A stretch of DNA of 64,000 nucleotides from Deinococcus sp. KSM4-11 (GCF_004801415.1 NZ_SSNX01000001.1:372001-436000); one strand, 5' to 3'; shown: positions 35,508-45,222, counted from the first letter of the stretch. Notes: a model not told the origin generated them from the sequence alone. Translations and numbers: made by a program.

Positions 35508-37208
35508 TCAGGTCGTGCCCTCTCGGTGTGGGAAATTCGCCAGTCCGTACCCCCGGTATTCCTCGCGCAGTTCACGTTTCAGAAACTTGCCGGTCGCACC
35601 GATCGGGATGTGATCGGTCAGCACCGTGGCGTCCGGCAACCACCATTTGGCGAATTTCGGCGCGATGAAGGTCATGAGTTCCTCGTGCGTCACCGAGTGG
35701 CCGGGCCGGGGTACCACGACGGCCAGCGGACGCTCGTCCCACTTGGGATCGTCCATGGCGATCACGGCGCACTGCGCCACGGCCGGGTGCGCCATGATGG
35801 CGTTCTCCAGATCCACCGAGCCGATCCATTCGCCCCCGCTCTTGATCAGATCCTTGCTGCGGTCCTGAATGTGCATGTAGCCGCGTTCGTCCAGCGTGGC
35901 GATGTCGCCCGTATCGAACCAGTCCTTGTCGTCCATCCGGAAGAAGTTCGCCTGGCCCTCGCCCTTGAAGTACGCGCTGGCCACCCACGGGCCACGGGTG
36001 ATCAGGCGGCCCATGGTCTTGCCGTCGTGAGGGAGTTTCTGGCCGTCGTCGTTGATAAGTTCCAGTTCGATGAGGGGGACGGTGCGGCCCTGCTTGGCCC
36101 GCAGCGCGTAGCCCTGGTCGCTGGTCGGATCGACGCCCGCCGGAATGGAACTGGTCGTGCCCAGCGGGTGCGTTTCGGTCATGCCCCAGGCGTGCAGCAG
36201 GCGCAGGCCATGCCGGTCCTCGAAGGCGCGGATCAACGCTTCGGGCGCGGCGCTGCCGCCCACGATCAGGCTGGTCAGGGCATGCAGGTCGTAGGGCGTG
36301 CCGGCAGCCTTCGCACGGTCGAGTTCACCCAGCAGGCCCATCCAGATGGTCGGCACGCCCGCCGTGATGGTGACCCGCTCGTCCTGCAGCAGGCCGGCGA
36401 GGCTGGGGCCGTCGCTGAACACCCCGGCGTAGACCTGCTGCGCGCCGTACATGGCGCAGGTGTACGGCAGGCCCCACGCGTTCACGTGGAACATCGGCAC
36501 GATCGGCAGCACGGTGTCGGCCTCGCCCACGTTCAGGCAGTCCTTGGGGGCGCTCGCCAGCGAGTGCAGCACTGTCGAGCGGTGCGAGTACACCACGCCC
36601 TTGGGGTTGCCGGTCGTGCCGCTGGTGTAGCACATGGCCGCCGCCTCGTCCTCGCGCAGGTTCACAGGGACGTTCAGTGGAGCGCTGCCCTCCACGAAGG
36701 CGTCGTAGTCGAGCACGTCCGGGATGGGCTGGGGCGTAGGACCGAGCACGATGATGTGCTCCAGGTGCGGGCAGGCGGCCCTGAGCGCCGGGATCATCGC
36801 GGCGAACACGTTCTCGATGATCAGCACGCGATCCTCGGCGTGGTTCAGGATCCACGCGACCTGCTCGGGGTGCAGGCGGATGTTCACGGTGTGCAGCACC
36901 AGTCCGGCGCTGGGAATGCCCAGGTACGCTTCCAGGTGCCGGAAGGAATTCACCGCCAGCGTCGCCACGCGGTCACCCCGATTCAGGCCCAGGCCCAGCA
37001 GGCCGCCGCCGAGCTTCAGGGCGCGGTTCGCCACCTCACCGTAGGTCGTGCGGTGCTTTCGGGGGATGGGATTGCCCTTCTCGTCGCGCCCGGCGACCAG
37101 CAGGCTCACAATCTCCCGGTGTCGGTACAGCGTGCGGGCACGTTCCAGAATGAACGGCACCGTGAGTTGGACATCCATCATGCTGCCCTGCATTCCTACG
37201 TGCTGCAT
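35508..37208 (-). CDS. Acyl-CoA synthetase (AMP-forming, medium/long-chain type)
   Basis: A 566-residue ANL-superfamily ligase that activates a fatty or related acid with ATP and CoA. Motifs: the AMP-binding loop MCYTSGTTGNPKGVVYSHRS, PMFHVNAWGLPY, LLHAWGMTETHPLGT, WFDTGDIATLDERGYMHIQDRSKDLIKSGGEWI and the catalytic Lys in GATGKFLKRELRE. The FHVNAWG pattern is common in medium/long-chain enzymes. GGAGGT lies six bases before ATG 37208, and a -10 TATACT at 37291-37286 suggests a leader of about 70 bases. It lies near a paaG-like gene, hinting at acyl-CoA degradation. Confidence 0.93.
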   Translation of the reverse strand: MQHVGMQGSMMDVQLTVPFILERARTLYRHREIVSLLVAGRDEKGNPIPRKHRTTYGEVANRALKLGGGLLGLGLNRGDRVATLAVNSFRHLEAYLGIPSAGLVLHTVNIRLHPEQVAWILNHAEDRVLIIENVFAAMIPALRAACPHLEHIIVLGPTPQPIPDVLDYDAFVEGSAPLNVPVNLREDEAAAMCYTSGTTGNPKGVVYSHRSTVLHSLASAPKDCLNVGEADTVLPIVPMFHVNAWGLPYTCAMYGAQQVYAGVFSDGPSLAGLLQDERVTITAGVPTIWMGLLGELDRAKAAGTPYDLHALTSLIVGGSAAPEALIRAFEDRHGLRLLHAWGMTETHPLGTTSSIPAGVDPTSDQGYALRAKQGRTVPLIELELINDDGQKLPHDGKTMGRLITRGPWVASAYFKGEGQANFFRMDDKDWFDTGDIATLDERGYMHIQDRSKDLIKSGGEWIGSVDLENAIMAHPAVAQCAVIAMDDPKWDERPLAVVVPRPGHSVTHEELMTFIAPKFAKWWLPDATVLTDHIPIGATGKFLKRELREEYRGYGLANFPHREGTT

Positions 37209-37622
37209 ACCGTGACCTCCGGAGCGGCAGAAGCGAACAAGCGGCCCTCAGCCGGGCCGACCGTGCGGTTCATGTCAGTACGGCGAGTATACGTGGCGCG
37301 CCGCTTTTTGGACTCAAGCCAAGATTCGGGGGCGAGGCCCATACGGATGGAAGGTGAGGCTCAGCTCTTGACCGGTACCGGAGGTTTCGCCTGCGCGCCG
37401 TCCCGCCGGGCCTCGGCGGGGCAGGCACCCGCACCCCGGCCCCGCCCTCGCGGTCGTCACGGTCGTCCTTCCGGGGCAGGCCCGAATTCTGCCGCCGGTC
37501 TGCCAGGCGGAACAGCCAGCGGTTCACGCTACGGAACATGCCCCAGCGTGCGCGCTCGACCGGTCGGCTTCAATTCGGACTGGGCACGTTCTCACGCCCG
37601 ATGCGCCGAAAACCGCTGGCCG
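37209..37622. other. Intergenic region with promoter of the acyl-CoA synthetase gene
   Basis: No convincing gene. On the minus strand TATACT (37291-37286) is a good -10 for the synthetase. A frame at 37270-37539 (minus) starts MFRSVNRWLFRLADRRQNSG and could be a small basic protein, but it has no start signal, its second half is low-complexity, and it would cover the promoter. Confidence 0.45.
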
Positions 37623-38048
37623 TCACTCCCCGCCGTCCACGTCCGGCGGTGCTCTCTGTGCTTCCAGGCGCTCGAGGTACAGCTCCAGGATCTGCACGGC
37701 AGCCGCCTCGTCGAGGTCGGTCGCGCCGAGGTCACGGGCGCGGCGCGTGGTGAAGCGCTCGTCCTGATACTCGACCGCGTACCCCTGCTCGACCAGAATC
37801 CGCCCGAAGGCGCGCGCCCGGTCGGCGGCCGGACTCGGCGCGCCGTCGGTGCGCAGGGGCAGCCCCAGCAGCAGCATTCCAGCCCCGGTCTCCTTCACCT
37901 TAAGCCGGATGGCTTTCAGGTCGAGGGGCAGGCGCCGCCGATCCACGCTGCCGCGCCCGAAGGCCAGCTGGCCCGCACTGACCGCAAAGCCGATCCGGGA
38001 CTTGCTGACGTCCAGCGCCAGGATGGGAGCGGCCAGAGGCGTCGTCAC
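37623..38048 (-). CDS. ruvX: YqgF/RuvX-family putative Holliday junction resolvase
   Basis: A 141-residue RNase H-fold protein. The first acidic motif reads ILALDVSKSRIGFAVS, followed by LLLGLPLRTDG, YQDERFTTRRAR and LDEAAAVQILELYLERL: the four YqgF motifs in order. The family acts on Holliday junctions and is also implicated in 16S rRNA 5'-end maturation. TACACT lies six bases before the GTG at 38048, and a similar box for the divergent hydratase gene sits in the same 40-base gap. Longer starts would cross that gap and are rejected. Confidence 0.92.
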   Translation of the reverse strand: MTTPLAAPILALDVSKSRIGFAVSAGQLAFGRGSVDRRRLPLDLKAIRLKVKETGAGMLLLGLPLRTDGAPSPAADRARAFGRILVEQGYAVEYQDERFTTRRARDLGATDLDEAAAVQILELYLERLEAQRAPPDVDGGE

Positions 38049-38088
38049 GCGCGGAGTGTAGCAATGTGCAGGCGGTACGCTTGAGGAC

Positions 38089-38874
38089 ATGACCCAAGTG
38101 CCCGTCCTGCTGGTGGAGACCGTGAACGGTGTCCGCACCCTGACCCTGAACCGCCCGGATCGCCTGAACGCCGCGAACGACGATCTGCTCTACGCCCTGA
38201 CGGTTGCCCTGCGCGCCGCGAACGCGGAGGATGCCGTGCGCGTGGTCGTCGTGACCGGCAGTGGTCGGGGCTTCTGCGCCGGGCAGGATCTGGGCGGCGT
38301 GTCCGGCCGCAACATGGGCTTCACCGAGCACCTGCAGGCCACCTACAACCCGCTGATACGCACCATCCGCACGCTGGACAGACCCGTGATCATGGCCGTG
38401 AACGGGGTGGCGGCGGGGGCGGGCGCGAGTCTCGCGCTCTCGGGCGACATCCGCCTGTGGGCCCAGAGCGCGCGCCTGATCGAGGTGTTCTCGAACATCG
38501 CGCTGGTGCCGGATTCGGGCAGCACGTGGTTCCTGCCGCGCCTGGTCGGGTACAACCGCGCCTTCGAACTGATGGCCCTGGCCGACACGGTCACGGCCGC
38601 CGAGGGCCAGCGGCTGGGCCTGTGCGAGCAGGTCTACCCGGACGAGACCTTCGCGGCCGACGTGCAGGCGTATGCCGAGCGTCTCGCCGCGCGCCCCGCG
38701 AACGCCCTGAAACTCACCAAGCAGGCGCTCAGCGCGGCCCTGACCAGCAGCCTGGACGACGCGCTCGATCAGGAAGCCGCCCTGCAACAGCTGGCCGGTG
38801 ACCACTGGGAGCACGCCGAAGGTGTGACGGCCTTCAAGGAGAAACGCGCCCCGGATTTTCGCAAACAGGGCTAA
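38089..38874 (+). CDS. paaG: Enoyl-CoA hydratase/isomerase, PaaG-like
   Basis: A 261-residue crotonase-fold enzyme. The oxyanion-hole segments are GSGRGFCAGQDLGG and NGVAAGAGASLALSGDIRL, and the third motif FSNIALVPDSGSTWFLPRLVG has Asp (PDSG) as in PaaG, the ring-1,2-epoxyphenylacetyl-CoA isomerase, and Glu replaced at the hydratase position. No other phenylacetate genes are in the window, so another acyl-CoA isomerase role is possible. TACGCT (38076-38081) lies seven bases before ATG 38089. A bidirectional terminator follows. Confidence 0.85.
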   Translation: MTQVPVLLVETVNGVRTLTLNRPDRLNAANDDLLYALTVALRAANAEDAVRVVVVTGSGRGFCAGQDLGGVSGRNMGFTEHLQATYNPLIRTIRTLDRPVIMAVNGVAAGAGASLALSGDIRLWAQSARLIEVFSNIALVPDSGSTWFLPRLVGYNRAFELMALADTVTAAEGQRLGLCEQVYPDETFAADVQAYAERLAARPANALKLTKQALSAALTSSLDDALDQEAALQQLAGDHWEHAEGVTAFKEKRAPDFRKQG

Positions 38875-38891
38875 GCTCCCCTCCATAACAC

Positions 38892-38923
38892 GAGCCGCCC
38901 AGCACGATCTGTGCGGGCGGCTC
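38892..38923. terminator. Bidirectional hairpin between convergent genes
   Basis: GAGCCGCCC (38892-38900) pairs with GGGCGGCTC (38915-38923), extended inside by GCAC/GTGC across a GATCT loop with one bulged A. It sits between the ends of the paaG-like gene and the coiled-coil gene. Confidence 0.8.
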
Positions 38924-38938
38924 TGTGCTGGCGGAGGT

Positions 38939-39460
38939 CTATTTTTCCAGGGGGTCGTTGTGGCCCTTCATCGCGTCGGCCTGCTCCACCGTATTTTCAC
39001 GGCGCTGCGGGTCGCGTCCCGCCTCGTTCCCCATGCTGGCGGTGTCCTTGCCGGGCACGACCTTCTCGTCGCTGTGCTGCACGGTCGGGTCGGGCGTCGT
39101 GGGCGGTTCGGTACGGGTCATGGTGGTGCCCTCCAGGGGTGTGGACGGAGCGGATGGCGTCAGCGCAGGGGCAGGCCCCGTGCCCACGTCGGACTCCGGT
39201 GGGTCACCGAGCTCCTGGATGAGCCGCTCACGGGCGCGGATCTCTTCCTCGACACGGGCGATGTCGTCACGGACGCCCTGCAACACGCTGACCTCGGCCC
39301 CAGCGTGGAAGGAGCGGCCCAGCCGGGCGTACAGGCTATCGAGTTCCCGTCCCAGTTGAAAGACCTCGACGCGCAGGCGGGCCACATGTGCGACCTCCTC
39401 ACCCCGGCGCTGTACCCGTTCCGCGCCGCGTCTAACCGTGTTCAGGATGCTGTCCAGCAT
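38939..39460 (-). CDS. Coiled-coil hypothetical protein
   Basis: A 173-residue protein. Residues 1-85 are strongly helical and charged with heptad spacing (RRGEEVAHVARLRVEVFQLGRELDSLYARLGRSF, then RDDIARVEEEIRARERLIQEL), a probable coiled coil. From about 90 onward it is Pro/Thr/Asp-rich and disordered. No signal peptide or family is recognised. The layout recalls small phage-shock-like or septum-associated helical proteins, but this is not enough to assign a role. Confidence 0.72.
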   Translation of the reverse strand: MLDSILNTVRRGAERVQRRGEEVAHVARLRVEVFQLGRELDSLYARLGRSFHAGAEVSVLQGVRDDIARVEEEIRARERLIQELGDPPESDVGTGPAPALTPSAPSTPLEGTTMTRTEPPTTPDPTVQHSDEKVVPGKDTASMGNEAGRDPQRRENTVEQADAMKGHNDPLEK

Positions 39461-39628
39461 GCATTCAGTGTGCGGCCCGATTCTTGGCTCCGGGTGAGCG
39501 GGCGTTTAGGGATTGCCTGTACCGCCGTTCGGGCCGGGAATCGGAGTGCCCAGCCGAAACGCCAGGAATCTCCGCTACCACCTGCGAGAACTTTCCTCCA
39601 ACCTGGGCGGCGCTACAGTGGCGTCACC

Positions 39629-40777
39629 ATGAATGCTGCCGAGACCCGCGCGCTTCTGCTCGCCCTGAACGCCGCCCTGGCCCGAGGCCAGGGCGCGGCC
39701 ATCGCCACGGTGGTCGGGGTGCACGGCAGCGCGTACCGCCGCGAGGGCACCCGCATGCTGGTGCTGGATGACGGCGCGCAGGTGTGCATGCTGTCCGGCG
39801 GCTGCCTGGAGGCCGAGGTGGTTGAGGTGGCCCTGGACGTCATCCGGACGGGGGTGCCGACAGTCACGCACTACGACCTGTCGGAGGATGCCACCTGGGG
39901 CCTGGGCATCGGCTGCGGTGGAAGTGTGGACGTGCGCGTGGAACGCGTGAACGTGGACGATCCTGCGACGGCGGCGTGGCTCGCCGCGCTGGATGGGGGA
40001 GAGCTGGCCGCGCTGGCCGTGCCGCTGGACGGCAGCGGTCAGCTGTTCCTCACCCCGGACGGCCCGCCGACTGGCGACCTGCCCGCAGGCCTGCGGGCCT
40101 TTGCGCAGCAGGCCGCTCTGGAACGGCTTTCACAGCGTGAACCCCGCGCGGTCACGCTGCGCGCCCCGGACGGGACACCCGTGTTCATCGACGTGAGTAC
40201 GCCCCCGCCGCAGCTCGTGCTCTATGGCGCCGGGCACGACGCCATCCCGCTCGCCACCCAGGCACATGCCCTGGGCTACGACGTGCACGTGATCGACCCG
40301 AGGGACGCCTACCTGACGCCGGGCCGCTTTCCGGGCGCGACCTTACACGACCTCTCGCCCGAGGATCTCGGCGCGTTCCAGCCCTCCGGGCGGGCGCACC
40401 TCGTGATCATGAACCACCACCTGGATCGCGACCGGGTGTGCCTCGCGCACGCCCTGCGCTCCGGCGCGGCGTATGTGGGCGTGCTCGGGCCACGCAGCCG
40501 CGCCGAGGATCTGCTGCGCGACCTGGAAGCCGAGGGCGAGACCTTCACGCCCCAGGAACTCGGCCGCCTGCGCTCGCCGATCGGCCTGCGCCTGGGCGCG
40601 GAAGCGCCCGAGGAGGTCGCCATGAGCATCCTGGCGGAACTGATGGCGTGGCGGCGCGGCTACGACGGCTCCTTCCTGAGTGGGCACGCGGGTCGCATCC
40701 ACGACGCCCAGACGCATGCCGAGGCGCCCACGCCCCTGACGACGGTGCGCGACGTGGCCACGTCCTCCGTTCAGTAG
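39629..40777 (+). CDS. xdhC: XdhC/CoxI-family protein
   Basis: A 382-residue protein of the family that binds molybdenum cofactor and delivers it, after sulfuration, to xanthine dehydrogenase-type enzymes. The N-terminal XdhC-CoxI domain shows ATVVGVHGSAYRREGTRMLV and MLSGGCLEAEVVEVA, with the conserved Cys in GGCLE and GIGCGGSVDV. The C-terminal Rossmann domain has LVLYGAGHDAIPLATQAHALGYDVHVIDPR. No xanthine dehydrogenase genes are adjacent, so the client enzyme lies elsewhere. TACAGT (39614-39619) lies nine bases before ATG 39629. Confidence 0.9.
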   Translation: MNAAETRALLLALNAALARGQGAAIATVVGVHGSAYRREGTRMLVLDDGAQVCMLSGGCLEAEVVEVALDVIRTGVPTVTHYDLSEDATWGLGIGCGGSVDVRVERVNVDDPATAAWLAALDGGELAALAVPLDGSGQLFLTPDGPPTGDLPAGLRAFAQQAALERLSQREPRAVTLRAPDGTPVFIDVSTPPPQLVLYGAGHDAIPLATQAHALGYDVHVIDPRDAYLTPGRFPGATLHDLSPEDLGAFQPSGRAHLVIMNHHLDRDRVCLAHALRSGAAYVGVLGPRSRAEDLLRDLEAEGETFTPQELGRLRSPIGLRLGAEAPEEVAMSILAELMAWRRGYDGSFLSGHAGRIHDAQTHAEAPTPLTTVRDVATSSVQ

Positions 40778-40956
40778 CCAGCGGTTGGCATCACGTCCGT
40801 TGGTGACGCAGGGTGGTCACCGAGCCGGCCGCGTTGCCCGCCACCTGTGCCTTCCAGTCTGGGTGGACGGCGCCTTACTGGCCGCGCCCGCTCCCTGGCT
40901 GGGACGGCCCGTGCTGAATTCAGCCGGCCGTCAGCGCCCCCGGCTATGGTGGGCGC

Positions 40957-41481
40957 ATGACTGTCCGCTTGGTGCTGCGCTGCCTGCTGGCCGGAGCCGC
41001 GCTGCTGGGAGGGAGTGCCGGGGCGCATCCACCGCCCCCGCCGCTCCCGGTGGCCCCGGTGCCCGTGGGATTCGCGCAGGCCCAGCGGGTGCTGCTGGCC
41101 GCCCGGAACGTGGTGGCGGCGCTGTCGGTCAGTCGGGTCGTCAGGGCTGACCGGGCCCTGCGTGTCGTCCTGCTGTCTGTGGACGGACAGGTCGTGACGC
41201 GCGTGGCCCTGCGGCCGGACGGCACGCTGGCGCCCATGCCGGATCGTCCCCAGAAGCTCGGCCCGGCCAGCGAGGCCCTGACGGCGGCCGAACGGACTGA
41301 TCTGAACGCGCAGGTTGCGGCCCTGACGGTCTCGGGAGCGGTGCAGGCCACCCGGGGGGAGTACCGCGTGCCGCTGCTGTCCGGCGGGGTGGTCGTGGCG
41401 ATGCTGCGTCTGGATCGCGTGAACCTGCGCCCGCTGGCAGACCCGGTGCCCCCGCGCCCGCCGGGGCCGGGCGGCGGGTAG
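40957..41481 (+). CDS. Secreted hypothetical protein
   Basis: A 174-residue protein with a signal peptide (about 1-22, ending GGSAGA) followed by a His/Pro-rich stretch (HPPPPPLPVAPVPVG). The core (about 40-160) is rich in Val, Leu and Arg with beta-like alternation; the tail is Pro/Gly-rich. No family is recognised. TATGGT (40945-40950) lies six bases before ATG 40957, the leaderless pattern. It ends nine bases before the ferredoxin-like gene, which has its own -10 box. Confidence 0.7.
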   Translation: MTVRLVLRCLLAGAALLGGSAGAHPPPPPLPVAPVPVGFAQAQRVLLAARNVVAALSVSRVVRADRALRVVLLSVDGQVVTRVALRPDGTLAPMPDRPQKLGPASEALTAAERTDLNAQVAALTVSGAVQATRGEYRVPLLSGGVVVAMLRLDRVNLRPLADPVPPRPPGPGGG

Positions 41482-41490
41482 AATCCCCGC

Positions 41491-42495
41491 ATGCTGCAAG
41501 GCGTCCTTTCCCGCCTGGACGAGTCCGGGAACCCCCTCCCCCGCTTCACGGCCCCCCGCTGTCTGCTGGAACGCCAGGCGGTGGGCGGCTGCGACGCCTG
41601 CCACAGCGCCTGCCCGCACGAGGCGGTGGCGTTCGGCATGCTCGGGTCATCCATCTTGATCGATCCGGATCGCTGCACCGGCTGCGGCCTGTGCGTGCAG
41701 GCCTGTCCGACCGGCGCGCTCGAATACGGCCTGGACGCGCCCCTGCAGAGTGTGCATGACCAGCGCAGCGCGGGCGAGGAGGGAGCCAGCCTGACGTGTG
41801 CCCGCAGCGGAGCGGGCGGCCCGAACGTGCCCTGCCTGGGCCGCGTGACCCCGGCACTGGTGGCGGCCAGTGGGGCGTGGGACACGCCGCTAGAACTCAT
41901 CCACGGCGAATGCGGAACCTGCCCAGTGGGCTCGCCGGACGTGCCCGCACGGCTGACTGAGGTGGTCGCTCAGGCCCAGGCGCTGCGCGTTCCCACGGGG
42001 CAGCCCGCGCGGGTCACGGTACGGCCCGCCACCCCTGGAGACGCCGAGCGGGCCGTGCGCCTCACCCGGCGGGGCGCGTTCACGGCCCTGTTGCGGGCCG
42101 GGAAGCAGGGGCTGGCCCAGGCCATTCCCGAATCGCCGCTGCCCTTCCTGGACTGGAGCGTGCCGGAAGAGCGCCTGCCACAGGAATGGAAATGGCGTCG
42201 TCTGGCCCTGAAACCCGTTCCGGCCGAGGGGGCGGCGGTGCCCTGGCCCGCGCCCCTGGTGGACGAGACGTGCATCGACTGCCCAGTGTGCAGCAACGTC
42301 TGTCCAACCGAGGCGATCACCCGCGACCTGAGGCCGGACGGCGGCGTGAACCTGATCCTGAATTTGTCGGCCTGTACGGGCTGTATGGGCTGCCTGCGCT
42401 CCTGCCCGCCGCAGGCCATGCACGAGCAGCGCGAGTGGCTACCTGCCGCCTTCCGCGCCCCGATCCTGTTGCGTGAGAGCGACACGATAATGTGA
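41491..42495 (+). CDS. Multi-cluster 4Fe-4S ferredoxin-like protein
   Basis: A 334-residue protein with four CxxCxxC-type clusters in two pairs: CDACHSACP and [12 protein letters not shown] near residues 34-75, and [12 protein letters not shown] and [12 protein letters not shown] near 262-310. Extra cysteines in SLTCARSG and ECGTCPVG could hold another cluster. The length between the pairs suggests an electron-wire or maturation factor, not a simple ferredoxin. No dehydrogenase is adjacent. TAGAAT (41479-41484) lies six bases before ATG 41491, and its stop overlaps the dacB start (GTGA at 42492-42495). Confidence 0.88.
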   Translation: MLQGVLSRLDESGNPLPRFTAPRCLLERQAVGGCDACHSACPHEAVAFGMLGSSILIDPDRCTGCGLCVQACPTGALEYGLDAPLQSVHDQRSAGEEGASLTCARSGAGGPNVPCLGRVTPALVAASGAWDTPLELIHGECGTCPVGSPDVPARLTEVVAQAQALRVPTGQPARVTVRPATPGDAERAVRLTRRGAFTALLRAGKQGLAQAIPESPLPFLDWSVPEERLPQEWKWRRLALKPVPAEGAAVPWPAPLVDETCIDCPVCSNVCPTEAITRDLRPDGGVNLILNLSACTGCMGCLRSCPPQAMHEQREWLPAAFRAPILLRESDTIM

Positions 42496-43946
42496 CCCGC
42501 TTTCTGTTCCTCCGCCCGACGACCACCGAAACAGGCTGGCGACGTGCGGCGCGCCCCCGCGCGCTCGGTGTCGTAATCGGACTGGGGGTGCTCGCCGCAG
42601 CACAGGTGCCCAGTCCGGCCACCCTCACGCTGCACCGTGACCCGGCCAACGCCGACCTGGCCCCGAGTGCCGGTGTCCGCACAGCCCTGTGCGGTCTGCC
42701 CAGGGGCACGCGCACCGGGCTGCTGGTGGTCGATCTCACGGATGGACAGGTGCTGGAGGATCTCGCGCCGGACACGCCACTCATTCCGGCCAGCGTCACG
42801 AAGCTGGTCACGGCCGCGAGCGTCCTGACGGATCGGGGCGGCGCGGCGGGCTGGTGGAGCACGGACCTGACCGTCCCGGCCGTGCAGGTCGGGCGTGCGC
42901 AGGTGACCACCCTGACGCTGCGCGGAAGTGGCGATCCCACGCTGGAGGCCACCCGCGGTGCCTACAGCCTGCGGGCGCTGGCGGTTCAGGCGTACGGACG
43001 CGGCCTGCGCGACGTGGATCACGTGCGGATCGCCGATCAGACCCTGGGCCAGCAGACCTGGGCGGGCGAGCCCATCGGGGCGCCCATGACTTCCCTGCGG
43101 CTGGCGGGCTGGCACGACCGCCCCCCAGCCACGGCAGCCCAGGCCCGCGAGCGGCTGGGCGCGGCGCTGATCGTGGAACTCCGCCAGGCCGGAATCCGTG
43201 TCGCCTCCGATCGTGTGGAATCCGCCCCCACGCCCCGGCCGTACGCCCCGCCTATCCGGAAGGACGCTCAAGGCCACGTGCTGCCCCCGGCTGTTCTGGT
43301 ACCCGTCGCCCAGCGGCCCGAGCAGGGCGTGGCGAGCGTGCGGTCGGCGTCGCCCACGGTCGTGCTGGCTGCCACCCTGAGGGCCAGCGATAACCTGCGC
43401 GCCGAGGAGCTGCTGGCCACCCTGGCACGCCGCTTCGCCGCCCCCGGACGGCGGGAGGACGCCCTGTCCCGCGAACGGGCCGTGCTGCGCCGCCTGCACG
43501 TCGACCTGAGCGGCGTGATCCTGAACGACGGCAGCGGCCTCGACCGCCGGAATCGCCTGACTCCGCGCGCGCTGGTGGAGGTGCTCCGCGCGCTGTACGA
43601 CGTGCCATATCCCACGCCCGGCGCAGCGGGTCTGCCCCCGGCCCTGTACCGGGCGCGGCACAATTCCTTCGCGGAACTGCTGCCGCAGGCGGGCACGGGC
43701 GAGAGCGTGCCCCTACATGATGGACGTGGCGGCACGATGGCGCTGCGCCTGCGCGGCAGTGGCCTGGACGTCCGGGCCAAGACGGGCACGCTGCCCGGCG
43801 TGAGTGCCCTGGCCGGGTACGTCACCGCCCGCAGCGGGCACGTCCTGGCCTTCGCGGTGATCATGAACGGCCCGGAGACGACGCCCATCCTGACCCTACG
43901 GGCCGTGCAGGACGATCTCGTGGCCGCGCTGGCCCGGACGCACTGA
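42492..43946 (+). CDS. dacB: D-alanyl-D-alanine carboxypeptidase/endopeptidase (PBP4, S13)
   Basis: A 484-residue serine peptidase acting on peptidoglycan stem peptides in the periplasm. The active-site motifs are in order: SxxK as [12 protein letters not shown] near residue 100, SxN as [12 protein letters not shown] near 297, and KTG as [17 protein letters not shown] near 430. An uncleaved or late signal segment lies at about 22-40 ([16 protein letters not shown]). The domain insertion between SxxK and SxN is typical of PBP4. The GTG start overlaps the ferredoxin stop, which couples the two oddly unrelated genes. Confidence 0.93.
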   Translation: MTRFLFLRPTTTETGWRRAARPRALGVVIGLGVLAAAQVPSPATLTLHRDPANADLAPSAGVRTALCGLPRGTRTGLLVVDLTDGQVLEDLAPDTPLIPASVTKLVTAASVLTDRGGAAGWWSTDLTVPAVQVGRAQVTTLTLRGSGDPTLEATRGAYSLRALAVQAYGRGLRDVDHVRIADQTLGQQTWAGEPIGAPMTSLRLAGWHDRPPATAAQARERLGAALIVELRQAGIRVASDRVESAPTPRPYAPPIRKDAQGHVLPPAVLVPVAQRPEQGVASVRSASPTVVLAATLRASDNLRAEELLATLARRFAAPGRREDALSRERAVLRRLHVDLSGVILNDGSGLDRRNRLTPRALVEVLRALYDVPYPTPGAAGLPPALYRARHNSFAELLPQAGTGESVPLHDGRGGTMALRLRGSGLDVRAKTGTLPGVSALAGYVTARSGHVLAFAVIMNGPETTPILTLRAVQDDLVAALARTH

Positions 43947-43984
43947 TTCCCGTGTTTGCCCGCGTCAGGCCCTACACTGTGGCG

Positions 43985-44608
43985 GTGACGAGTGAACCAG
44001 TAGCGGGGCAGGCGGTGGTCGTGGCGACCAGCAACCCCGGCAAGATCCGTGAAATCGAGGAAGCCCTGTCTGGCCTGAACTGGACGCTCCAGGCCCTGGG
44101 TGCCGTTCCCCTGCCGCCCGAAACGGGCGCCACCTACGAGGACAACGCCGCTCTGAAGGCCTGCGCGGCGGCCATCGCCACCCACCTGCCCGCCCTGGCC
44201 GACGACAGCGGCCTGGAAGTCGCGGCCCTGGGCGGCGAACCCGGCGTGTACTCCGCCCGCTACGGCAACGTGGGCAGCGACCTGGAGCGCAACGTGCTGC
44301 TCCTCGACCGCCTGAAGAAGAAGACGGATCGCCGGGCGACATTCGTGTCCGTGGTCATCTTGGCCTACCCGGACGGACACCTGGAAACGTACCGGGGCGA
44401 GCTGCACGGCACCCTGCTCGAAGGGCCGCGTGGCGAGAACGGCTTCGGATACGACCCGCTCTTCGTGCCGGACGGCGAGACCCGGACGCTGGCCGAGATG
44501 ACCGTGGCCGAGAAGCGCGCCATCAGCCACCGGGGGCTGGCCCTGGCCGCCCTGATGGACGCACACCGCCACGGGCCGCCCACCCGGCAGACCATTTCCG
44601 TCGAGTAG
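43985..44608 (+). CDS. rdgB: XTP/dITP diphosphatase (RdgB/HAM1)
   Basis: This enzyme removes non-canonical purine nucleotides (XTP, dITP) before they enter DNA or RNA. The 207-residue product has VVVATSNPGKIREIEEAL, ATYEDNAALKA, ALADDSGLEVAALGGEPGVYSARY and RGENGFGYDPLFVPDG, then MTVAEKRAISHRGLAL. GTG 43985 was chosen over ATG 43952 because TACACT (43973-43978) lies six bases upstream of it. A start at 43952 would put that box inside the coding region. Confidence 0.95.
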   Translation: MTSEPVAGQAVVVATSNPGKIREIEEALSGLNWTLQALGAVPLPPETGATYEDNAALKACAAAIATHLPALADDSGLEVAALGGEPGVYSARYGNVGSDLERNVLLLDRLKKKTDRRATFVSVVILAYPDGHLETYRGELHGTLLEGPRGENGFGYDPLFVPDGETRTLAEMTVAEKRAISHRGLALAALMDAHRHGPPTRQTISVE

Positions 44609-44629
44609 GCGGATCTGGGGGCGTCGATC

Positions 44630-45088
44630 TCAGGCCGACGGCGTCGTGGTGCCCCGGGCGTGTTCCTGTACGTCGTTCTTCAGGCGCCGGAGGATCGCGC
44701 CCATGCCCCTCAGGCGCATCGGCGTGATCAGTTCGGTCAGGCCCATGTTCAGGTAGAAGTCGTCCGGGACGTTCAGGATCGTCTCGGGACTGGCGCCGTC
44801 GAGCGCCTCGTGCAGAATACCGGCGTACCCACGGACGGTGGGCGCTTCCTCCGGCACCTTGAAGTGCAGCTTCACGCCGCTGCCCTCGGGCTCCGTGACC
44901 AGGAAGAAGGGACTGGTGCACTCCGGCACCGGCTGCAGGAACTCCGGGTGCTCCACGTACTTCTCCGGCAGGGCCGGGAGTTTCTTGGCGTACTCCAGCA
45001 GGGCCTGGAGCCGCAGCGGCTTCGGCGCCGACTTGAACAGGGTTACGATGGACTGAAGTTTTTCGGGCAGAGCCGGCGCGTCGGTCAT
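44630..45088 (-). CDS. sufE: SufE-family sulfur acceptor protein
   Basis: SufE takes persulfide sulfur from the cysteine desulfurase SufS and passes it to the SufBCD scaffold. The 152-residue product has LPEKLQSIVTLFKSAPKPLRLQALLEYAKKLP at the start and the key Cys in FLQPVPECTSPFFLV (about residue 52). The later ILHEALDGASPETILNVPDDFYLNMGL is typical. TACAGT lies six bases before ATG 45088, so the longer frame to 45154 is rejected. It is divergent from a rhodanese gene, which places two sulfur-transfer genes side by side. Confidence 0.92.
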   Translation of the reverse strand: MTDAPALPEKLQSIVTLFKSAPKPLRLQALLEYAKKLPALPEKYVEHPEFLQPVPECTSPFFLVTEPEGSGVKLHFKVPEEAPTVRGYAGILHEALDGASPETILNVPDDFYLNMGLTELITPMRLRGMGAILRRLKNDVQEHARGTTTPSA

Positions 45089-45147
45089 GCTGCCACTGTA
45101 CGCGCCGCGATCCCGGCGGAAGGTGCGACCTGTCCAGTTGAGCAGTT

Positions 45148-45177
45148 TTGTCAATTAGTCGGGATTGCAGGTAGAAT
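45148..45177 (+). promoter_or_regulatory. Promoter of the sulfurtransferase gene
   Basis: -35 TTGTCA (45148-45153), 18-base spacer, -10 TAGAAT (45172-45177). Transcription would start about 40 bases before ATG 45223, leaving room for the ribosome binding site AAGGAGG at 45208-45214. Confidence 0.7.
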
Positions 45178-45222
45178 CCGGAGCGGCAGACCACCAGCAG
45201 CATTTCCAAGGAGGAACGAACC

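Noticed and set aside
35481..38084. Plus-strand frame of 867 codons over the acyl-CoA synthetase and ruvX genes
   Set aside because: Shadow frame opposite two recognised genes; no family resemblance.
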